Shown piece by piece: positions 24,956-35,212 of a stretch of 64,000 bases of DNA. The first letter of the stretch is position 1. Each line of letters starts with the position of its first letter. Origin of the DNA: Prinia subflava (Eukaryota; Chordata; Aves; Passeriformes; Cisticolidae); contig NC_086254.1 in assembly GCF_021018805.1 (NCBI RefSeq), positions 27,713,300 to 27,777,299 of the forward strand, written 5' to 3'. The position numbers and the translations under genes were made by a program. Under the pieces are notes generated by a model. That model saw only the letters and a program-made list of their open reading frames with translations. It had not been told where the DNA came from and ran no database searches.

Positions 24956-24961
<6 letters not shown>

Positions 24962-26865
24962 ACACAAGCAACAAAACCACTTTCCAACAACTTTGCTCAC
25001 AAGTGCCACTCTACCCCGAGTTTGGCACCTTGAGCTTTCTCCTCACCCCCGCCTCTCCGGGCTCTGCCTCCCAACGAGCTGGACAGGTTCCAGTGTTTAA
25101 AAGCCCATTTAACCACTCCCTTTTGTTTAGAAATACTAAGCCTTGATCTGATTTTATCGACCCTGCCGTGCCAAGAGGAGGAGGATGCTGAGGGTTTCTG
25201 AGGATTCTGCATTGAGCTGAAAAGCTCCATGAGCCCTTCAGGAAGGGCTTTGCCCACTTTGCAGCAGCCCTTGTGCTATTGTGGAGCCCCAGAAGGAGAG
25301 AGTGTACCATTTATGGGACCACACAGGATGGCTTCCACTCTTGCTGTTGTGCACATTTCTCCCTTTGAAAACTTCATTATTGGCACTGAGGAGCCAAAAT
25401 TCAGCTCTGTGCTTGGCTGGTACTGTCTTTTGATGGTTAAATAGCTTTCTTTACACTCTTCACCTTGTTCAGTGCTGCTATGCCCAGAAAAATCAGAGCA
25501 GCAGGGGAGTGAGGCAAAGAGGCACGAACAGGACCTTTGCTCTGATTGACAATTGTAATCTTCCTGGGTATTGTTAGGAGACATCTTTCTGCACTTGATA
25601 AACCCAGCATGATTACATGAAACATATCCTTTTAAAATATATTTCTCTTTTTCATAAAGCAGGTAAAGCCAACTGCATTTAGAGCTAATTTCAATGCCTT
25701 TGTACAGTGTAGCATTTGGATGCCCTCTTAAGGATGCTGGGTTTGAAAGTTTGTCTTTTCTCAAAACCCCAGAGAAGCTCTTAACATCAGTGACAGAAAG
25801 GGCTGTCAGATTACAAGCCAGACAGAACCAGAGAGCTCTGGAATAACAGGAGACCCTTCCCAAAAATACATCTCCATTTCCCACACGACTATTTCTTTGA
25901 GAAAAAACACACATTCTGTGGAAAGGTGTAACCACAAACTGACCACTGAGATCACCAGCCAGGTTTTGGTTCAATTCTTCATCTCCATCATCCCAGTTCT
26001 GTGCTGTGGCTCATCAGGGCACCGCATCAGGGCACAGAGGGAGGAATTTAAACATCCACAGAGCTGCTATAAATTTGAATGAATAGGAATAGTTTCTCAT
26101 CTATGGCAATTTGCACCAATCAAGGCTGTGCCTTCATGTATCCGGCAATCTGGAGGAAAGAGTCTGCCTCCTGCTAGGCAGTTACTGACACATTTTTAGC
26201 TTCCCTACGTTGGCTCTGCCCTCCTCTACTTTTCATTTCCCACCAAAGAGAAAACATAAAGGAAGTGATGATGAACAGGCAGCTGTGGTCAACAGAAGAC
26301 GTAGCATGATCGAGAGAGATCCTATCTAAAAAGTTCACACAGGAACAGCCTCACTGGCATTGAGAACAGCAGAGCCTGGAACAATATCACTGAAAAACAA
26401 ATTACACACAGGCACTATCCAAGTCCAAACCAGTCAGATATTTTTGATATCCTGCAGCTTCAAAGGGGATAACAGGCAGTTGAGTGCTAGTGCTGAAGAT
26501 CACGTTAGCCCCACCGGATTATTCAGGTCATGCTAAACAGCAAATTCAGTGGATTAAAAGAGTTCTCATTCCTGCTGTGCACTTTTAACAGCCTGCGACT
26601 TACACAGAGGGCTGAGGATGCTGTGTACGTCGCACATCTTGTGTAGCACTTTATAGTCAGACAAGCTCAGCAAGGGGCATCTGCCTTCCTAAAAATTGCC
26701 ATTGACCCACTCCTGTTCAGGAACACTGAGAAACCAATGGACTCACCCAGCAGCTATGTGAAAATCTCTTTGCCAAGCCATGCAGAACTCACTTTTGTGT
26801 CTGCAGTGCATCGGCGCTGTATTACCATGACAAAACCAAATTGCCACCATTGAGGACAGTCTTTG
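24956..26865. other. Non-coding; long minus-strand open frame of doubtful meaning
   Basis: A 232-codon open frame runs on the minus strand at 25276-25974. It carries no homopolymer, but I recognise no domain, signal peptide or known family in it, and no clear splice partner. A run of this length somewhere in 64 kb is not very improbable. A two-copy 13-bp duplication (CATCAGGGCAC) lies at 26012-26035. Confidence 0.35.
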
Positions 26866-27180
26866 CTAGCACAACAGCCCCTCTCTGGTAATAAACTCGT
26901 GCTCACAAATGATGGCACAATGAGGGGATGTGGAACCACTAGAGAATCTCTGGGGTAGCAGCCAACAGCTTTTCAGCTTTTTTCTTGTCTGACCCAAGTC
27001 ATTCTCCACACAGGCATTGATGTAAAGTTGGGCAGCACAAAGCTTGGCCAACATCAGGGCAGTGTCATTGTCTCACATTAATGTACAATTCCTGCAATTG
27101 CTGCAGAGCAAAAGGCAGCATGGCCCCGGTTGTCACTGAAAAACATTTCAGGGGTTCTGCTGTGTCTAGCAGTATCTTTG
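26866..27180 (-). pseudogene. Possible decayed ankyrin-like coding fragment
   Basis: On the minus strand three short segments in shifting frames read like ankyrin repeats. KILLDTAEPLKC (27178-27143) resembles a repeat-ending helix. DNRGHAAFCSAAIAGIVH (27134-27081) has the D..G..A...AA..G pattern and is followed by a stop. DNDTALMLAKLCAAQLYINA (from 27072) resembles the TAL.LA...A...IN.. pattern. The frames need small indels to join and stops follow, so any gene would be broken. The resemblance is by eye only. Ankyrin-type patterns are degenerate and chance is a serious alternative. Confidence 0.2.
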
Positions 27181-30100
27181 CTTCTATTATGGGTCAGTGA
27201 AGTCATTGGTGTTTCTACAGAATGCCCAAAATCTGTGTGGTACCAACCCCACTAATACTAAAACCACCCACAGTAATTAAGGCTGTATTTCAGATGTCAA
27301 TTACAAGTCTTTTGTGATCATTATAAACGGGGATTTACTAGGACAGGAGGTCCTGGGACAGGCAGGACCAGAAGCATCTAGGTCTGACCCAACTCCTACC
27401 ACCTCCTTGCCAACCCCCAGCCCAGCACAACAGAGATCTTCCCTGGACCATTCTGTGATGGTCCTTGCCCATTTGAAAAAGCAAATCCTTCAATGGGTGA
27501 GTGAGCAAATGGCAAATAAATGAACAGGGACACTTTTACCTGATTTTTCAAAGTGCCTTATGCTGAGGTGGAGTCTCATGTCTAACAGAGTTATGAACTC
27601 TGCAGCTCTCCTCCCTTCAGGGGGAGCAGCAATGGGGTTTGTCCTCTCCTCCTCTGCCCATGCTGGAAAACTACTAGGAATGAAATATCATTGAGGCTTC
27701 TACCTCTGTCAAAACTGGGAGAGATTAGCTGACAGGCTTAAAAAAATATTGTGGAAGCTGATAGACAGAGACACCTACACACTGCTTTGCATGGCACAGA
27801 ACTGTTTTCCCAAAAATATCTGGGCTAAAAATGAAAATGGCCAGTCCTTGAGCAGGTCAAGACATGGATAGCAGCTTGTTGGTAGTGGGCTGATGGATTC
27901 CTTGTGGAGGCAGACAGCTCTCCTGAGATTCAATGAACAATACAAGAGAAGGATTTGGTTTAGAGTAAAATGCTAAGTTATGCACAAGGGTTTGGGGAGA
28001 CAATCATTCCCAAGATTAAGCTCTTTGACCTCACAAACAGCACATTATGGACTCAAGTCCCACACTTGCACCCAAAACTAGAAGCTGAAGTAACCTTTTT
28101 TCCACCCACAATGACCATCTTACGGGTGTTTTAACACAGAAGACATCAAAATTTTAACAGACACTGTACCCACGAAATCCTCAACAAATATTATATTGAT
28201 ACAACTGCAGTGCAGCACCTACAGTAACAATTTGACAAAGGTTTGTTCATAAAAGTTTGCAGATATTCCTGGGTACTTTTTCAGCTGAGAAAAATCACCC
28301 AGAGCTCCCACAGGGTACATCTCGAGGGTAGGAGATGGCAAAGCTGAACATTCATCACCAGCAGATCAGGGAGCAGATGGGAAAACCACAGAAAGAGGTT
28401 GCACGGAGTTTGCTGTTTCTTTAAGTCGCTGATGGATTCACACATGATGCAACTAGACACAACACAGCACTTGCATCTTCCTGCATCAGTGATTCTGCAG
28501 ACATAGATCTTCCCACCCTCCTTTTCCCCCTTCCAAGGCCCAGATGTAATTTTTGTCTGCAACTGGATACAATCACTTTCTGCACACAAGCCCAGCAAAA
28601 CAAAACATCCCATTTTCAGTTCACAGAGCTGCCATGGCAGAAATAAATATTATTTTGTTTGTTGGGGGTTTCTTTCTGGTTACTGTTGTTTTGTTTCCCA
28701 AAAAAATCATTGTTCTGCAGAACAATTTAACACAACTCATTCTTCCTGACTGGAGACTTTGCAGTGTGCTGAACAGTAGTTAGGTTCTCAGTGAAAAAGC
28801 CAGTCCTTCTAAGCCAAACCCCAAATTTCTCTGAAATCAACCTTTAGATAAATTCCTAAATTGACAAACCCAAGACAAGCACTCAGCCTCCTCCTGTTTC
28901 AGCAGGAAATGACCCAACACAAATCTCTGCAGCACTGCCATGGTTTGCAAGCAGAAGGTGGACCTTTGGGTTTGCCCCTCTTCTTGGAGCATGCCATGGC
29001 TGAGGGAAGGCTGCTGGGCACAGAGTAACCCATTCCTTACTCCCTGAACTGTTTGCAATTGGAATCTGAATTTCTTGAGAGGCATGGGAGCAACTGGCTG
29101 CCTGACACCCCAGGAATTTAGGATAAAACCCAGAGCAGAGCAGCAGCCTCACACCCACAACCACTGCGGCTGTATTTTCAGAAACACTTTGCTTGATGTT
29201 GCTGATTTGAGGAAGGGGATGAGTCCTTCTTGGAAGAGAAACCTACTTAAGTTAGGGTTTTATGGTCCTGGCTCAAGCACGTGTAAAGGAGCCTGAGCTC
29301 TCTTTGCAGAGAGGCAGCTTCAGGAATTAGCCACTGTTTTCTCCTTCTCTCCCTTCTCACTTCAACTGCCTGATCTGGTGGTAATTTTCCCCTCTCTGGT
29401 GCCTCCCTACCCATCCTTTGCTTCTCTCTTCCCACCCTATCAGCCAATGACAAAAATAGAGATGAGAAGAGACACAATTGCATAAAAGAAGGGATTTTTC
29501 CATCTTGAATCGCAGAGGGGGATTGGTTTGTGCTCTGCCTCGCTGCAAAAGCTTCACAGGTTGGGCAGGTAAGATTTGAAGGGAGGCTGTGTGATGCATT
29601 GAGCTGAGCTGGCCCTTGACCCCCAGCTCCCTGCCTGCTCTGCCTCCAGCTTTAGTGAAGGCACCAGGCGTGAAATGGCACCAGCAGAGCTGCCTGGTGC
29701 TTTTCTGAGCAGCCTTGGAGAGGAGGAGCAGAGCAGCCATCTCAAACACGCTCCCTCCGGGGTGTGCACACCTTCCCGGGGCACACCTGGGGAGCAACAC
29801 TGCTCTGGGTCTGCAGCACTAACACAAAAAGCACTTGGCTGTGCACACCCAGGCTCTGTGGCTCAGCAGATACAATGCTGTTGTACTCCAAGATCGGTTT
29901 CCATTTAAAAAAAACTGAGCTACTGATCGCTTAAGAATGAAGGAAAAAGAAAAACTAATCGATGTTTACCTTGCTTTTTGGTGGGTTAAGCTTGGGAGCT
30001 TCTTATTCCTCAAGAGTGCTGGACTTTTTGTAGCTAAGGAAAAAAAAAGGAAAATACTTTAAGAACAAATCAAAAGAAAGAATTATATCAGTATACCATT

Positions 30101-32339
30101 TTTTTAAAAGCTCTGAAGGCTTTGTTTTTATCTTTGCATAATATTAGAGCTGTTCAGATTAAACTCCACAAAAAAATATTCTCCGTAGGTATATCCTCAT
30201 TTTTGTTGGACAACATCAGTTCTTTGATCTTTATTCACTTAGAGAACTGTTCTTTTTCTTCCAGCTCTTTGCTTTCTTGCCTTTTGCAACATTTGAAACT
30301 GAGGCTGGCCAAAAACGGCTCCAAGACATCTCATTATTTTCACCAGGGTCGTTTATCACCAAACTCCAAAGTATATTCTTCTTCTCCCCAACAGAACAAT
30401 TAAAACAGCACTACTTTAACAAAGGATGAATTTCCAGGTACCATCAGCACAACCTGCAGGATGATCCCTCGTACAAACCAGGGCAATTTCCTGCATTTCC
30501 ACCAGCAGCATGGCAAACTACCCAACCATTTCTGAATGCAGGGGTGGGACCTCTGAGTGACAAGTGCTGCCTTGCCCTTGTGAGCAGGGGCTTGTTGTAT
30601 TTTTTTTTTTTTGCTTCCATTTTTCAAGATTTCCAAGAGGATCAGTCCTGTCCTTCACCTCCATAGTCATTTCTACCAACACAAACCAGATTCAATCCAC
30701 AGGAAAGCCCCAGGAGGAGATGCCAAGCCCATGGCACTGCTGGCCTTAGGGACAGTGTCACCATGCTCAGTGTTTGATTGTACTGTCCCCATACAAAATT
30801 AATTGATCATGTCTTTTCAATAGGCCACAAACAGCTCTCAAAATTAACCACAAGGAAGCAGACTCCATTCAGAGATTTGAATCAACAAAATACAAACACA
30901 AAAATAAAATCATTCCCATTGTGATAGTCTTTTAATAAATGCTCCTCAGCAGGGCTACATGAAGGATTTTCTCTTGTGTACTTTGGTCTGGACTTCTTAA
31001 ATGCACTTGAGAAATTTCCCAAAACAATTTTTGTAGAGAAATGGATCTATTAAGATTAAAAATTTCCCCGGGAAATTCACTGTCAATATTTTTTTAACCT
31101 ACTTTTCTTCCTCACTCCCTCCCCAGGAGCTCTTTGTCTCACATCAGTGCTCTGCCACTCTTGGATCCTATGAGTCCTTCTGCCTCTATGCTTCTTGGGA
31201 TAAAATGATCTTTCCCAGGAGCTCTGATAGGCTGCTTTAAATCAGCTCTTTCTTGATTCATGCATTTCACAATTCTCTCTCTCCATTCTTGCAGCTATAA
31301 TTACTGGTGAATTTAAATTTTATTTTTTAAAAAGCAAACAAACCAAACCAAATACAAAACAACAAAAACCACGCCACAAAGAAACAAACCAAAAACCCAC
31401 TAAAAGGCATCCTAAACCCCTCTTCCTCCTGAAATATCCATCTCCTCCTGCCGGAAATGGCCCCCACTGAGCTGTGCTCAGGATGGCAGCAGGGCTGCCC
31501 AAGCCAGATGGAAGCTGCTGAAGACCTTGGAGATCAAACCACCAGCCTTCAATCTTGACATTTGGTCGTGGGTGGCAGATTTTTTTCCTTTCACACTTAA
31601 AAAATGTTGCAAACCACAGTAGTTCTCTTTGAGGGGGAACTGGAGGCTGGTTAACCTCATCTTCTTCTGTGCACATACAGATGTTGAGAAACAATTTCCC
31701 ACCCACACTGGCCAGAACTGGTGCCTGGACCATTGACCAACACACAATCTGCCATCCTGAGCCCTACACCCTCTAGAGATCTCTAATGGGGTTTTGGCGC
31801 CATTCAGGACATGGGAATCAGGGGTAAATAAAGTTTTCCTCTTTCTATGCTGCCCTGGGAACCAGCCCTGAATGTCCCCACATTTTTAACATCATTACAG
31901 AACATTTTCCTGATGGGCCAAAAAAAATGAGCCCCCTTTTCCAATTATGCTCCCCCCAGGACCTCTCCCATCACAGGAGGCAGGAGATGGGACAATGCTC
32001 CCACTTTTTTTTTATTTGAAAAGGAGGATCCTTCTTCATCTGCTTTCATTAAACCATGTGCCTGCACTGTGAGCTCAAAATGACACTTTTGAATAATTTA
32101 AGATAATGATAATAGAAACATTAAAAAAACCCTCTCTTAGAGACCAAACCCAATTCCTCTCGCAGCTTCTGAATTAGTTTTTCACTTGTAGCCATTTCTG
32201 CTCTATCTTAAGAGCTATTAAAAAAAAAAAAAAGGCACGATAGATATGAGGAAATTACTAATGCTTTTTTGAAAACACCTTTTGCTTAATCTTCTGCAGG
32301 ACTATTTCTGGATTCCTGTGCAGCTTTCATCTTTACCCT
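27181..32339. other. Non-coding, nothing firm
   Basis: More than 5 kb without a convincing gene. Overlapping frames at 28281-28613, 29357-29908 and 31320-31747 match no known family. A T-run sits near 30600-30612. An A/C-rich stretch at 31320-31400 (AAACAAACC-type words) is a degenerate simple repeat. No CR1 was recognised here, making it one of the longest repeat-poor stretches of the window. Confidence 0.4.
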
Positions 32340-32457
32340 GGGTGTTTCACAAGGCGCCTCTCACGCGCACAGCCCGAGCCCAGAGAGGACGGGGTTGTTT
32401 TTGCGCATTTTCCCTGCAGCTGTTTTGTTCCATTGGAGATGATGCCTCACTGGGTCA

Positions 32458-32461
<4 letters not shown>

Positions 32462-32508
<47 letters not shown>
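32462..32508 (-). repeat. Pure T47 tract (A47 on the minus strand)
   Basis: Forty-seven consecutive T residues without interruption, the longest homopolymer in the window. Pure runs of this length are young or hypermutable and prone to sequencing length error. On the minus strand it is preceded 16 nt upstream by AATAAA (plus-strand TTTATT at 32525-32530), which suggests an inserted poly(A) tail. Confidence 0.97.
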
Positions 32509-32511
<3 letters not shown>

Positions 32512-32771
32512 TTAAGGGATGAGCTTTATTTACCAGACAGCATTAACCATTTGGATTTCCCCGGCTCCAAAATTCCTTGCAGGCATTCTGAATATATTAG
32601 GATTTTTTTGGGTTGTTTCCTTTTTTTTTTTTATTTTCTCCTTGCTTTTAAATTCTATTTTTAAAGCCTGGAATGCTGGTTCTGACACAGCTGGGGACTT
32701 TGCCGCTTTTTTTTCATTTCTTTTCTTTCAGGGAGGCAGAAACACAAACTATTACTCCTCAAACACCAGGA
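32462..32771 (-). mobile_element. Possible retroposed transcript 3' end
   Basis: Read on the minus strand, the sequence shows AATAAA, then 16 nt, then A47, the usual geometry of a polyadenylated RNA. A 7-bp word TCAGGAC flanks the candidate insert on both sides (32455-32461 and 32772-32778), which could be a target-site duplication. No parent gene is recognised and no open frame is present, so it would be a 3' UTR-only retrocopy or a non-coding RNA copy. Seven matching bases can arise by chance, and birds make few retrocopies because CR1 rarely mobilises poly(A) RNAs. Confidence 0.3.
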
Positions 32772-33376
32772 TCAGGACATCATCATTTTTTCCCCAGCAA
32801 CATCTGGAATATTAAGAGGCTGGAGTGGGATTGGAGTTGCGTTGGCTGAACCAATCTCCAGCAGGAGCCTCCCCCTGCTCGAGCGAAGGGAGAAGCAGCC
32901 GGAACGTGAGGAGCAGCAGCCGCACTCACCGCTCCGTGACTCCAGCTCCATTGATTTATGGGGCAGCTCATTTCCAGACCCACCTCCTCCAGGAGGAGCA
33001 ACTCCATGTGGATAATAGGGTCCTACAGCCCTTCAAGCACTCGCTGCTTCTTCCTGGGGTGGAAAGGGGAGGGTTGCAGCAGAGAGAAATATTCCTCCTC
33101 CCTTCGAACGGGTCTGGAAATGAACCGGGAGAGCTGATGCATTTTTAATTTAAATAAAATAAAATAAAAAATGTAAGGCTCGTAACCCCAAGCAGAGCTT
33201 GGGCTGCGGAGGAGGAGATCCCTCACCCCGTTCCTGTCGTGAAAGCCGCACAATGGAAGACGCGCTCGCCTTCCGCCCATTCAGTCTGTGCCTTACATCT
33301 CTATATCTATACACACATGCCCCACAAAGACATATTTTCTGCATTAAGCCTATGGATTACTGGCTCAGGCCCTCAC

Positions 33377-33432
33377 AAAAAAAAAAAAAAAAAAAAAAAG
33401 AAAAAAAAAAGAAAAAAAAAATTAAAAAAAAT
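33377..33432 (+). repeat. A-rich simple repeat
   Basis: A23 followed by G-interrupted runs of ten and then nine or ten A residues, then ATTAAAAAAAAT. It abuts the first RFX X-box at 33433. There is no polyadenylation signal immediately upstream, so it is scored as a simple repeat. Poly-lysine and poly-phenylalanine frames crossing it are artefacts. Confidence 0.95.
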
Positions 33433-33469
33433 GTTTCCAAGGCAACGAGCCAGGGGTTGCTATGGCATC
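33433..33469. promoter_or_regulatory. Tandem RFX X-box pair
   Basis: GTTTCCAAGGCAAC (33433-33446) is a full inverted-repeat X-box fitting GTTNCC-NN-GGNAAC. GTTGCTATGGCATC (33456-33469) is a second, slightly degenerate copy. The start-to-start distance is 23 bp, about two helical turns. X-boxes are bound by the winged-helix RFX factors (RFX1-4 as dimers), known regulators of ciliary and some neural genes. A CCAAT word in GGGCCAATCCCGC lies 18 bp further (33488-33492); cooperation of RFX with NF-Y is documented at other promoters. Function here is inferred. Confidence 0.65.
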
Positions 33470-33487
33470 TCGGAGCGAGCAGCTGGG

Positions 33488-33492
33488 CCAAT
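33488..33492 (+). promoter_or_regulatory. CCAAT box beside the X-boxes
   Basis: CCAAT within GGGCCAATCCCGC, a good NF-Y-type context, lies 18 bp right of the second X-box in a CpG-enriched stretch. The spacing is close to the X-to-Y distance of MHC class II promoters, but the CCAAT orientation differs from their inverted Y box, so it is not an MHC II-type module. Confidence 0.5.
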
Positions 33493-33519
33493 CCCGCTCC
33501 CTTCGAGCTGGGAAGGCGC

Positions 33520-33700
33520 AAAGCCTCTAAATTTAATGTCAGTGCGGAGAGGAAGGGAAGCTGTTGAGGCATGCATGATGCTGAGCGTGCGCTTGCTAAA
33601 TGCGGACAACATGGCCCCCATGATTAGGACCAGCACACTAATGAATATTCATTGGGCTGATTAAAGCAAAGTCAATTAACTACTTGACTGCTTGATTTTT
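33520..33700. promoter_or_regulatory. Candidate conserved element with 14-bp palindrome
   Basis: AATGAATATTCATT at 33640-33653 is a perfect 14-bp palindrome. Its ATGAAT/ATTCAT halves resemble the palindromic sites used by POU-factor dimers. Around it lie CATGATTAGG, GCTGATTAAAG and GTCAATTAAC (homeodomain-like) and GCATGCATGATGC. The segment is free of repeats and has only a chance open frame. Together with the X-boxes it forms the densest run of recognisable factor sites in the window. Confidence 0.4.
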
Positions 33701-34989
33701 TGCTGGATTTTAGTCGTCTCTTTTAACCATTTTGCCACTGGGGATGCTCTAGTTCTCCTCTTCATCTCCCTCTTTCCTGCTCTATATTTCCTTCACTGGC
33801 AATTAAGGTTTAATTTTTTTTTCTCTTGTCTTTCTGCTTTTTACTGACAATAACCCATCCTCCTCATATTTTACGGCTCACTTTATCTCACCAATAAATC
33901 ACATTCTTCTAGGGTCACTGTCTTCCACTACAGGTAAGGTAGAAGGTCACAGTTTTCCATCAAATTTTTAAATCTTACATGCGATTTGATTCCAAATCTG
34001 CAGCTAAGCAATAATGCTGATTTTCTACTTCACAGTGGGATTTCCCCCATCACCACAGCCCTTTGTTTTATAACACAGGGGGTTGTTGTGAGCCAGGTCA
34101 AGGGCTGCAGAATATCTTTTTATTTTGATTTGTCAGGTCAGAATTCCTTCAGACAGACAACCCAGACTGAATGTTCTAGGAAACCAAAAGGGATCCTAAA
34201 ATAAAACAACAATTCATTAGAGATGGTTTTCAATTTAGAGAGATGTCTCTCCCAGTGCAGTAGTGATGCAATAAGACTGTGAAGACAACTGCATATTTTA
34301 TAAAGATCATTTTTCAGAATGTGCCTGAAAACTAAAACATGTGATTAAATTAAAAATAAATGAAAAATTGTTGGTAAAAAAAAAAAATAGTCCACATTTG
34401 TGAATTCAGACCTTACAACCTAACCTGGGAAAATACATAAATTTTCACCATGTTCTTTGGCTTGTTCTGCAAACTCTCTCAGGTTCCTGTATTATGTATA
34501 CAGGGAAAGATGCATTTACATGACAGGTATGACTCTCCTGGAATGGAGTTATTAATAGTTTGAAGTAATAGACCTGATGGAAAGATTGGAAAAGCTGACC
34601 ATAATCACCCAGCATTTGGGCTCTTGCCTCTGTCAGCAATGGAAGGAAAAACACACAGCAAAAGGCAGAGTATACAGCGGGGTAGGGACAACAATATTGT
34701 TTGTTCAATTCAGCTACAAGCTAGCAGAAAAACAGAGAAAAAATAGAGAAAGAAGGATGAAACGAGATAGAGGATAACTATGTGGGGGAAGTTTGCATTT
34801 TTTGTAAGTTCAAACGAAAAAACGCTCGGTTTCTATTACATAAAATCCACGAATGTACTGGTTTCTCCATTATTTTGGAGAATGATGCATATATTTACAC
34901 ATTTTTTTAGATACACAGTTATAAAAATCAGACAGTTGCTTCTCCACCAAAACACAGAAAACCGGGAATGACAATGCTCCCCTACACAA
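33701..34989. other. A/T-rich non-coding; possible element 33870-34420
   Basis: No gene recognised. A donor-like word CAG|GTAAGG at 33930-33940 has no evident partner exon. A run of A near 34376-34387 is a short simple repeat. The A/T-rich block 33870-34420 is repeat-poor and could be regulatory. Confidence 0.4.
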
Positions 34990-35212
34990 ATTGTATTTTG
35001 GGAGCGCGACGTGGCGCTTCCCCGCAAACCCACCTCGTGTCCACCATCCACCTATTAACACCATTATCCCAACTTTTAATCTTCTCATCTGCAGCCCAAG
35101 ATTCAGCCCCTGTTTGGGCTCAGGGAGTCACCCGGGTGGGGAGGCTGCTGCAAGGATGAAATCACAGGCACGAGTCGGAGCGCGCGTCCCCGGATTGCCG
35201 AGATGACGCCCT
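34990..35212. other. Two linked CpG-dense patches
   Basis: GGGAGCGCGACGTGGCGC with CCCCGC and CTCGTG lies at 35003-35040. CACGAGTCGGAGCGCGCG, CCCCGG, GCCGAG and GACGCCC lie at 35165-35212, with ordinary sequence between. CpG density is far above the surroundings, but each patch is under 100 bp. No open frame of note. Confidence 0.4.

Larger units (their letters stand above)
32340..33620. promoter_or_regulatory. Broad CpG-enriched region, candidate promoter or enhancer hub
   Basis: CpGs recur in clusters across about 1.3 kb: AAGGCGCCTCTCACGCGCAC near 32353, a dense group at 32880-32940 (GAGCGAAGGG, AGCCGGAACGTG, GCCGCACTCACCGC), and GAAGACGCGCTCGCC with CCGC words at 33230-33280. Another group lies at 33470-33620. 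Between them lie A/T and homopolymer tracts, so it is not one continuous island. CCAAT words occur at 32851-32855 and 33488-33492, with RFX X-boxes at 33433-33469. No TATA box or credible downstream coding frame was found. A TATA-less promoter of a non-coding RNA or an unmethylated enhancer both fit. Confidence 0.45.

Noticed and set aside
24477..25146. Open frames with His-Thr or Cys-Val repeats
   Set aside because: They are translations of the (CA)n microsatellite in different frames.
33456..33492. MHC class II-type X-Y promoter module
   Set aside because: X-to-CCAAT spacing is similar, but the CCAAT orientation is opposite to the Y box, no X2/CRE element adjoins, and no MHC-like coding sequence is nearby.
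33150..33664. Lysine-rich 122- and 141-codon frames
   Set aside because: Created by the A-rich tract at 33377-33432.
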